The translations under genes and the position numbers were made by a program. This document shows, in pieces, positions 1 to 4,918 of a DNA stretch of 11,779 nucleotides; the stretch's first letter is position 1, and the number at the start of each line of letters is the position of its first letter. Source of the DNA: JBEKJU01 sp050011095 (GTDB taxonomy: Bacteria > Desulfobacterota > Syntrophorhabdia > Syntrophorhabdales > WCHB1-27); NCBI GenBank assembly GCA_050011095.1, contig JBEKJU010000092.1, positions 1-11,779 of the forward strand, in the 5' to 3' direction. The notes beneath the pieces were generated by a model, which saw only the letters and a list, made by a program, of their open reading frames with translations, had not been told where the DNA came from and ran no database searches.

Positions 1-54
1 CCCCTGGTGGCCCGCCTCGACGGCCTCATCTCACGGTGGTACGGGCCGGGATGA
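1..54 (+). CDS. C-terminal end of an unidentified gene (cut by window edge)
   Basis: Frame 1 is open from the first base and reads PLVARLDGLISRWYGPG before a TGA at 52-54. Nearly every codon ends in G or C, which matches the codon use of the certain genes here. The end lies 13 bp from the stop codon of the minus-strand protease gene, so the two genes converge tightly. Only 17 residues are visible and I do not recognise the family. Reading it as real coding sequence rests on codon bias and a sensible stop position, so chance cannot be excluded. Confidence 0.5.
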   Translation, partial: PLVARLDGLISRWYGPG

Positions 55-67
55 TCGTTGGTTGCCA

Positions 68-1201
68 TCACGCCTCGGTCGGCTCGAAATCGAGTTTTAT
101 CGCGAGGAACTTCAGGAGGTCCCGGAGCGCCAGAATGCCGACAAGCTTTCCGCGATCCACGACCATGAGGCGGCTTGCGCTCTTCCTGCTCATCTTTTCC
201 AGGGCCTTCGTGGCGTCCGCACTGGGCTCTATCGTATTCTCCTCCGTGCACGTATCGGCGATTTCCTTCACCGTGTGGGAATTCCACTGGTCCCTGGGGA
301 CCTCTTTCAGCTGGTCGATGGTCACGACGCCTAGGAGCTTGTCGCTCTCGACCACGGGAAACATCTTGTAGTGGTACCGGTACACATAGTTGTCCATGAG
401 TTGGGAAAGGGTGACGGACGGGTTGACCGTGACAAGCTCGGGCTTCATGAACCGGTTGACGTGTTCGCCTTCGAGGGCCCTTCTGATGAGCAACTGGCGG
501 TACGACATCTGCGAGGCGTTTCGGAGGAACATGCCGATGAGGAACCACCACAGGCCGCTGATGAAGTTGCCCGACATGAACGTGAGGACGCCCATGAGGA
601 TCATGGCGATCCCGAAGCCCGCCCCTATCCTCGACGCGATGCGCGTCGCCCACTGGAGGTTTCCCTTTGCCAGCCACAGGATTGACCTGAGCACCCGGCC
701 GCCGTCCAAGGGAAAGGCGGGTAGGAGGTTGAAGATGCCGAGGAGGCCATTGATCGACGCGAGGTAGAGAAGGACGCCGCCTACGGGGACGGAGATGCGG
801 CCCGCCGATGCGAGCACGACGAGGTAGAAGAAGCCCGCGAGGGCGAAGCTTGACAGGGGGCCGGCGATGGCCATGAAGAACTCCACGCCGGGGCTGCGCG
901 GCTCCTCGGCCATCTCCGACACGCCGCCGAAGATAAAAAGGGTTATGCCGCTGATGGGAAGCCCGTAACGGCGGGCGACGAAGGAGTGCCAGAATTCGTG
1001 GAAGACGATTGACACGAAAAGGCCCAGAGTACCCGCGATGCCCATCGACCAGTATGTGGGTGCCGGAAGTCCCTTGTAATAGACCGGGAAAAGGCCCGCG
1101 GCGAGGGACCATACGATGAGAACGGCAATCACGAGCCAGCTCACATCCATGTTGACCGTGAACCCTAAAAGCCTGAAAAGCTTTATCTGTCGCCCGAACA
1201 T
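68..1201 (-). CDS. Site-2 protease (M50) family membrane metalloprotease with two C-terminal CBS domains
   Basis: This is a polytopic membrane zinc metalloprotease of the Rip3/SpoIVFB-like S2P class, which cleaves substrates within the membrane. With the ATG at 1201 the protein has 377 residues. The zinc motif HEFWH is at residues 68-72. The second conserved motif, NLLPAFPLDGG with N158, P161 and D166, supplies the third zinc ligand. Hydrophobic segments fill about residues 10-235. Two CBS domains follow, at roughly 250-305 and 310-375; in this family they are thought to bind nucleotides and control access to the active site. I chose the ATG at 1201 because a GGAGGAGG ribosome site lies about 7 nt upstream and the protein then begins MFGRQIKLFRL, as is typical for the family. 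A longer reading frame to 1282 adds 27 arginine-rich residues without a good site. The substrate is unknown. The gene stands alone, converging with the fragment at 1-54 and divergent from the molybdoenzyme gene. Confidence 0.9.
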   Translation of the reverse strand: MFGRQIKLFRLLGFTVNMDVSWLVIAVLIVWSLAAGLFPVYYKGLPAPTYWSMGIAGTLGLFVSIVFHEFWHSFVARRYGLPISGITLFIFGGVSEMAEEPRSPGVEFFMAIAGPLSSFALAGFFYLVVLASAGRISVPVGGVLLYLASINGLLGIFNLLPAFPLDGGRVLRSILWLAKGNLQWATRIASRIGAGFGIAMILMGVLTFMSGNFISGLWWFLIGMFLRNASQMSYRQLLIRRALEGEHVNRFMKPELVTVNPSVTLSQLMDNYVYRYHYKMFPVVESDKLLGVVTIDQLKEVPRDQWNSHTVKEIADTCTEENTIEPSADATKALEKMSRKSASRLMVVDRGKLVGILALRDLLKFLAIKLDFEPTEA

Positions 1202-1339
1202 GGTCTGCCTCCTCCGGCGTGATACCGAGTCGCCTCCAATATACCGGGCACCACGCACGTGGGTACCCAGCGCCCCCTCCACGCGACCCGCAAGCGGGTA
1301 CCCCGGTCCGTGGAGCTTCCCCCCTCAACGGATTTCGCT

Positions 1340-1362
1340 GCCAAAGATAAACAATTCGGTAT
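1340..1362 (+). repeat. Copy A of a 23-bp dispersed intergenic motif
   Basis: The 3' 19 bases read AAGATAAACAATTCGGTAT. The 23-mer matches copy C (10552-10574) at 19 of 23 positions and copy B (2347-2369) at 18 of 23. All three lie on the plus strand in non-coding DNA. Copy A sits 138 bp upstream of the protease start and about 60 bp upstream of the -10 box of the molybdoenzyme gene. The function is unknown. Confidence 0.5.
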
Positions 1363-1420
1363 AACAGGGGGTTCGGGCGACGGAAGCGCGCGCCTTTCCC
1401 CTTCGCCCTCCATATGTATA

Positions 1421-1426
1421 TATAAT
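1421..1426 (+). promoter_or_regulatory. Candidate -10 box for the sulfite-oxidase-like gene
   Basis: A perfect TATAAT occurs in an AT-rich patch within otherwise GC-rich spacer. No recognisable -35 box lies at 16-18 bp, so the promoter would be weak, extended or activator-dependent. The implied transcript starts near 1433 and would have a leader of about 140 nt before the ATG at 1572. The leader begins with a small CGCC-GTT-GGCG hairpin at about 1429-1439. Confidence 0.4.
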
Positions 1427-1459
1427 GCGCCGTTGGCGAAAAGAAAAGGAGCCTCCCGG

Positions 1460-1579
1460 ATGATTAGATTTAAGAGGGAAGGTCGAGGCGGGAAGGGTGA
1501 GTGGGCGACGCCGGCCCGGCTGCGCTTTTTCGCCTCCGCTCCTTCCTCGGCCCCGGTAACAGGAGGTATGTATGGATGA
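1460..1579 (+). CDS. Possible 39-residue leader ORF overlapping the molybdoenzyme start
   Basis: An ATG at 1460 follows an AAAAGGAG site with 8 nt spacing. The frame runs 39 codons to a TGA at 1577-1579 and overlaps the ATG of the next gene (1572) by 8 nt, an arrangement seen in translationally coupled pairs. The product is basic and glycine-rich in its first half and resembles no family I know. Inverted segments AAGGAGC (1446-1452) and GCTCCTT (near 1538-1544) would let the RNA fold across this ORF and bury its own ribosome site. It may be a chance ORF in GC-rich DNA; the good ribosome site and the overlap are the only positive evidence. Confidence 0.3.
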   Translation: MIRFKREGRGGKGEWATPARLRFFASAPSSAPVTGGMYG

Positions 1580-2171
1580 AGAGGATCTTACGATCATCAG
1601 TCCCGATACGAGAAGGCTGAACCGGATACCACCGGGCCAGAGGCTCGTCACGAGCTGGCCGGTCCTGCACTACGGACGGGTCGAGACGATCGACAGGGCA
1701 ACGTGGACGTTCAGGGTGTGGGGCCTCGTCGAAAAGGAGTGGGAGATGGGCTTCGCGGAGTTCGCCGCCCTGCCGCGCGTGAAGGTCCTCTCCGACGTCC
1801 ACTGCGTGACCACCTGGTCGAAGCTCAACAACCTCTGGGAGGGTGTGGGCACGTCTACCATAGGGGAGATCGCGCGGCCTTATCCCTCCGCCCGTTTCGT
1901 CATGGTCCACGGCGCGGGCGGCTTCTCGACGAACCTTCCGGTCAGCGATTTCTTCGGAATGGACTGCCTTTTCGCGCTCATGCACGACAACGGGCCCCTG
2001 AGCGCTGAGCACGGAGGCCCCGTCCGGCTGGTTGTGCCGCGGCTTTATTTCTGGAAGAGCGCGAAGTGGGTTACAGGGGTGGAATTCATCGAGCGGAACC
2101 GGCCTGGTTTCTGGGAGATGCACGGCTACCACATGCGCGGCGATCCGTGGAAGGAGGAGCGCTACGGCTGA
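1572..2171 (+). CDS. Sulfite-oxidase-like molybdopterin-dependent oxidoreductase, cytosolic
   Basis: This 199-residue protein has the oxidoreductase molybdopterin-binding fold of the sulfite oxidase/YedY superfamily (Pfam PF00174). The conserved core SDVHCVTTWS holds Cys78, the expected molybdenum ligand. Downstream, HGAGGFSTNLPV and HGGPVRLVVPRLYFWKSAKWV match the usual cofactor-pocket and fold-closing motifs. There is no twin-arginine signal, no haem domain and no dimerisation domain, so it belongs to the short soluble 'sulfite oxidase-like oxidoreductase' group whose natural substrate is generally not known; calling it a sulfite oxidase would over-reach. The ATG at 1572 has an AGGAGG site (1561-1566) 5 nt upstream. 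An ATG at 1568 is out of frame. The gene seems monocistronic; the possible leader ORF at 1460-1579 overlaps its start. Confidence 0.9.
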   Translation: MDEEDLTIISPDTRRLNRIPPGQRLVTSWPVLHYGRVETIDRATWTFRVWGLVEKEWEMGFAEFAALPRVKVLSDVHCVTTWSKLNNLWEGVGTSTIGEIARPYPSARFVMVHGAGGFSTNLPVSDFFGMDCLFALMHDNGPLSAEHGGPVRLVVPRLYFWKSAKWVTGVEFIERNRPGFWEMHGYHMRGDPWKEERYG

Positions 2172-2320
2172 GGCCGAGCACCATAAAATCCTCAAATCCC
2201 CCTCGATTGGCGCGTCACTATGAATGTTAAATCATACACTACAGTCTGTACGTGAGAGCATGTATGACGGCGCTGTCTTGCCGGGCACGGTAAGATTAAT
2301 CTCTCATAGCTCTCCTTGAC

Positions 2321-2348
2321 GCACTACCGCCGAAGGCGAGGGTGGTGC
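2321..2348 (+). other. Hairpin-forming inverted repeat abutting repeat copy B
   Basis: GCACTACC (2321-2328) pairs with GGTGGTGC (2341-2348), with one G-U pair. Inside it GCC/GGC closes a GAA loop. No T-run follows, so it is a poor intrinsic terminator, although it lies 150 bp downstream of the molybdoenzyme stop. Its 3' arm overlaps the first two bases of repeat copy B, so both may belong to one structured element. Confidence 0.4.
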
Positions 2349-2369
2349 CGAAGATAGGCAACTCGATAT
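2347..2369 (+). repeat. Copy B of the 23-bp dispersed intergenic motif
   Basis: The 3' part reads AAGATAGGCAACTCGATAT. It matches copies A and C at 18 of 23 positions each. It lies between the molybdoenzyme gene and the promoter region of the ferredoxin relic, directly after a hairpin that the other two copies lack. Confidence 0.5.
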
Positions 2370-2420
2370 TAGTACCTTTGAGCCGTCGTGTCGTGTTTTT
2401 TGACTTGACAATGATCCCCC

Positions 2421-2440
2421 CTTGTGCACAATATCACAAG
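2421..2440 (+). promoter_or_regulatory. CRP/FNR-superfamily operator candidate (HcpR- or CRP-like dyad)
   Basis: A perfect 6-bp dyad, CTTGTG and CACAAG, is separated by 8 bp. The core TTGTGCACAATATCACAA fits the pattern TTGTGA-N6-TCACAA at all but one of the 12 fixed bases. From memory, that pattern is the one described for HcpR, a CRP-family regulator of nitrosative-stress genes in anaerobic deltaproteobacteria, and it also resembles TGTGA-N6-TCACA of CRP. The dyad ends 5 bp before the -35 box at 2446, centred near -50 relative to the predicted start. The sequence fit is strong; the identity of the regulator is inferred. Confidence 0.5.
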
Positions 2441-2445
2441 TAGTT

Positions 2446-2474
2446 TTGACATAAATGCACATTTGTTGTAGAAT
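2446..2474 (+). promoter_or_regulatory. Consensus sigma70-type promoter upstream of the ferredoxin relic
   Basis: TTGACA (2446-2451) and TAGAAT (2469-2474) are spaced by exactly 17 bp, which predicts a start near 2481. Another TTGACA lies 41 bp upstream (2405-2410), with only a poor -10 (CACAAT at 16 bp), so a weaker tandem promoter is possible. The region is notably AT-rich against its surroundings. The nearest coding signal downstream is the damaged ferredoxin ORF; the two-component/Nfn operon begins 465 bp beyond the predicted start and could use this promoter. Confidence 0.65.
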
Positions 2475-2506
2475 TTGGGTTATTAGTGTCAAAAGCGCGT
2501 ATTTTG

Positions 2507-2722
2507 ATGATGTACTGGTCAGGAAGTTGCTATGATATCGGGATCAAAGCCGGAAGGCGCCGCCACTGCCTGTACTGCGTCCGGCACTGTCCCATAAAGG
2601 CGATCAAGCTCGAAGGGAGCGACATCGAGGTGATCCACGGGCAGGTACATCACTTGCCGGAACTGCATCGAGGCATGTCCGCGCTAGGCCGTGGATCACG
2701 AAAAGAGGCATGGGCCGGGTGA
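2507..2722 (+). pseudogene. Decayed 2x[4Fe-4S] ferredoxin-like gene
   Basis: The frame from ATG 2507 reads RRRHCLYCVRHCPIKAIKLE, a [4Fe-4S] motif C-x2-C-x3-C-P with cysteines at 2567, 2576 and 2588. The expected first cysteine (codon 2558) is CGC, Arg, one transition from TGC. After VIHGQ the frame turns to nonsense, but the +1 frame from 2646 reads YITCRNCIEACPR, a second cluster motif. Removing one base near 2644-2645 joins them cleanly as VIHGQYITCRNCIEACPR. That frame meets TAG at 2685 and continues AVDHEKR. Thus at least three lesions are visible: a lost cysteine, a 1-base insertion and an internal stop. No ribosome site precedes the ATG pair at 2507/2510. The two-cluster arrangement resembles N-terminal ferredoxin domains of [FeFe]-hydrogenase-like and related redox proteins, so it may be the start of a larger lost gene. 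Sequencing error could explain one lesion but hardly all. Confidence 0.75.
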
Positions 2723-2945
2723 AGGGATATCATGTCGCCCATGATCGCCATTGGGAGGGTCGCCCGTGTCGCGGGACCCGGGTTGAGGACGGTCTGCACG
2801 GCAGCGTGCCTCACCCGGATAGGGGTTCCGGGGAAGGGCGGCAGATTCATAGCATCCCTGCCTTTCGATGGGGCGGGGACGGATGAGAGAAAAAGACGGG
2901 GGACAAAGGAGAGCATCCAAAAAACCTAGGTTTGGGGGAGGCAAA
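2723..2945. other. Spacer before the response regulator; no gene seen
   Basis: This stretch contains no ORF with codon bias, ribosome site or recognisable motif. A 65-codon plus-strand frame (2732-2929) is open but has no family signature; it could be further decay of the gene represented by the ferredoxin relic. The GGGGGAGG ribosome site of the next gene lies at its end. Confidence 0.4.
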
Positions 2946-3347
2946 ATGGACAAAAAGAAGAGAATCTTGCTCGTGGATGATGATGTGGATTTTATCGACC
3001 TGAACAAGGCCGTCCTGGAGAACCACGGCTTCGACGTGGTGGCGGCCTTTACGGGTCGGGAGGGGCTCGACAAGGTCCGGTTCGAACAGCCCGACCTGAT
3101 CGTCCTCGACCTCATGCTGGAGAAGCACGATACGGGCTTTACCTTTGCGAAGGCGGTCAAGGCCGATCCGCTCTACAGGAATATCCCGATCCTGATGCTG
3201 ACGGCCGTGGCGGAGACGACGGGCTACGATTTTTCCCAGGAGTTGGACGGCTACTGGATGAAAACGGATGAGTACGCGAGTAAGCCCCTTTTGCCGGAAG
3301 AGCTGCTGAAGCGCGTGGGCGAGATGCTCGCGAGGGCGAAGGGATAG
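2946..3347 (+). CDS. Stand-alone response regulator receiver protein
   Basis: This 133-residue protein is a single CheY-like receiver domain with no output domain, so it would act by protein contact or as a phosphate relay. All catalytic residues are present: the acidic pair D12/D13, the phosphorylation site D55 in VLDLML, T86 and K113 in the SKP motif. Between T86 and K113 it carries an extended segment, including DGYWMKTDEY, longer than in CheY. The ATG at 2946 follows GGGGGAGG by a few bases and gives MDKKKRILLVDDD; an upstream in-frame extension to 2868 lacks a site and has the wrong composition. It is the first gene of an apparent operon with the hybrid kinase (48 bp downstream) and the Nfn fusion, so phosphotransfer with that kinase is likely but not shown. 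Confidence 0.9.
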   Translation: MDKKKRILLVDDDVDFIDLNKAVLENHGFDVVAAFTGREGLDKVRFEQPDLIVLDLMLEKHDTGFTFAKAVKADPLYRNIPILMLTAVAETTGYDFSQELDGYWMKTDEYASKPLLPEELLKRVGEMLARAKG

Positions 3348-3395
3348 GCCTCTGGCCTGAAAGGCGGATAGGATACGGGGCAGGGGGTCTTTTTT

Positions 3396-4907
3396 TTGGA
3401 TCGACCCATGAGGATACTGGTCATCGATGACGAAAGGGGCATCCGCGAGGGGTGCCGGAGGGCCCTTGAGCCCGAGGGCTACGCTGTCGAGGTGGCTGCC
3501 GGCGGCAAGGAGGGGCTCGAAAGGGTCCGTTCGAAGCAGTTCGATCTGCTCCTCATCGATCTCATGATGCCGACGACCGGGGGCATCGAGATGATGGAGC
3601 ATGTGAGGGCGCACGATCCCGAGATCATCATGATCGTCATCGCGGCCTTGGCCACCGTGGAAACGGCCCTCGACGCGATGAGGCACGGCGCCTCCGACTA
3701 CCTGCCGAAGCCCTTTGAACCGGACGAGCTTCTGGCCGTCGTGGCCAGGGGCGCCGAGATGAGGCGGCTCCGCCTGAGGGCCGGACGGCTCATGAAAAAG
3801 CGGGACCGGAGGCCCCTGGACGCGGCCCACGAGACGTCGAAGCTCCATGCGGTCATCAACTCCATGGCCGACGGCATCCTGGTCTTCAACCGGGAGAAGC
3901 AGCTCGCCCTGTGGAATCCCGCCGCCGTCAGGATGCTCGATCTGGACGGCAGGCTGGAGGCGGGCAGGGCCGTGGGGGAGATCATCGCGAACAAGGAGCT
4001 TGCGGCGATGATCGGCAAGGCCTATTCGGCCCAGGCCGCCCGGTGTACCATGCAGTCCGGGGAGCTGGAACTGCGCGGGCCCAAGCGGCGGACCGTTATG
4101 GTGAGCCTCTCCGTGGTGCGGGATGAATCGGGCCGCGACCTGGGCGTCGTGGGCGTGCTCCACGACATTACGCGCCGCACGGAGATCGATCGGATAAAAT
4201 CACAGTTCGTCAGTATGGTCGCCCACGAGCTCAGGGCGCCCCTTGGGGCCATCGAGGGATATCTCTCGGCGTTCCTCACGGGCGCTGCGGGGTCCGACCC
4301 CGAGGTCAACCGCCGCATGCTCGAACGGGCAAAGGCGAGGACCCATTCGCTCCTCGATCTGGTGAGCGACCTTCTCCAGCTCATAAGGCTCGAATCGATT
4401 GCGGTCGTGAGAGAAAAGGCCCTTCTCGACGTGCGCGGCATCGTTACCGGCACAGTGGAGCTTCTGAAGGGGCAGGGCGCGGAAAAGGGACTAAGGTTCA
4501 AGGTGGACATCCCCGAGTCGCTGCCTTTTATCGAGGCGGACCGCGCCGGGATGGAGCAGCTTTTCACGAACCTCATTTCAAATGCGATAAAGTATAACGT
4601 GACGCACGGCAAGGTGATTGTGACCGCCAGGGCGGGTAACCACTTTCTCACTATCAAGGTGGCGGACACGGGTGTCGGCATAGACGCCGAAGAGCTTCCA
4701 CACATATATGACGAGTTCTACCGCGTGCCCGGACCCCAGACGAGACATGCGCCGGGCACCGGTTTGGGTCTGTCCATCGTCAAGAAGATCGTGGAGTCCC
4801 ACTTCGGCCGGATAGAGGTGAATAGCAAGGTGAACAAGGGTACGACATTTACGGTCAAGCTCCCTACGACACAGGCGAGCGAAGCCCGTAGACAAGGACA
4901 ATCTTAA
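3396..4907 (+). CDS. Soluble receiver-PAS-histidine kinase hybrid
   Basis: The protein (503 residues from TTG 3396) has three modules. The N-terminal receiver (about 5-120) has D11/D12, phosphorylation site D55 and K105. A PAS-like domain follows at about 145-260 (NSMADGILVFNREKQLALWNP). The kinase core is at about 265-492, with H277 in the H-box HELRAPL, an N-box NLISNAIKYN, and ATP-binding DTGVGID and GTGLGLSIVKKI. No membrane segment or signal peptide is visible, so it senses something in the cytoplasm. The switch Thr of the receiver is replaced by Ala83 (IVIAALATVETA, where relatives usually have ITGYATVETA). The start is uncertain: TTG 3396 has GGGGG (3383-3387) at a fair distance, while ATG 3408 gives the more usual MRILVIDDE but a weak site. 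An eight-T run (3390-3397) abuts the TTG. The stop is 11 nt before the Nfn start, so the kinase and Nfn are almost certainly co-transcribed. Confidence 0.9.
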   Translation: MDRPMRILVIDDERGIREGCRRALEPEGYAVEVAAGGKEGLERVRSKQFDLLLIDLMMPTTGGIEMMEHVRAHDPEIIMIVIAALATVETALDAMRHGASDYLPKPFEPDELLAVVARGAEMRRLRLRAGRLMKKRDRRPLDAAHETSKLHAVINSMADGILVFNREKQLALWNPAAVRMLDLDGRLEAGRAVGEIIANKELAAMIGKAYSAQAARCTMQSGELELRGPKRRTVMVSLSVVRDESGRDLGVVGVLHDITRRTEIDRIKSQFVSMVAHELRAPLGAIEGYLSAFLTGAAGSDPEVNRRMLERAKARTHSLLDLVSDLLQLIRLESIAVVREKALLDVRGIVTGTVELLKGQGAEKGLRFKVDIPESLPFIEADRAGMEQLFTNLISNAIKYNVTHGKVIVTARAGNHFLTIKVADTGVGIDAEELPHIYDEFYRVPGPQTRHAPGTGLGLSIVKKIVESHFGRIEVNSKVNKGTTFTVKLPTTQASEARRQGQS

Positions 4908-4918
4908 AAGGAGAAGAT

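Noticed and set aside
926..949. Possible fourth copy of the 23-bp motif (GCCGAAGATA followed by AAAAGGGTTAT)
   Set aside because: Only the first ten or eleven bases agree, and the stretch encodes conserved residues of the protease (LFIFGGV on the minus strand), so the match is best explained by chance in coding sequence.
1427..1571. Molybdenum-cofactor riboswitch in the molybdoenzyme leader
   Set aside because: I could not find the conserved paired core of that RNA as I remember it; only generic GC-rich helices are visible. A covariance-model search would settle it.
2732..2929. 65-codon ORF between the ferredoxin relic and the response regulator
   Set aside because: It has no ribosome site or family motif and is more likely spacer or further gene decay than a gene.
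3388..3408. Eight-T run before the kinase start as a phase-variable switch
   Set aside because: The run lies upstream of the ATG at 3408 and immediately before the TTG; length changes would alter spacing only, not the reading frame, and nothing else indicates phase variation.
2847..4163. Long 438-codon minus-strand ORF opposite the response regulator and kinase
   Set aside because: It is the shadow of two plus-strand genes with clear domains; the His/Arg/Gly-rich translation is what GC-rich antisense frames produce.
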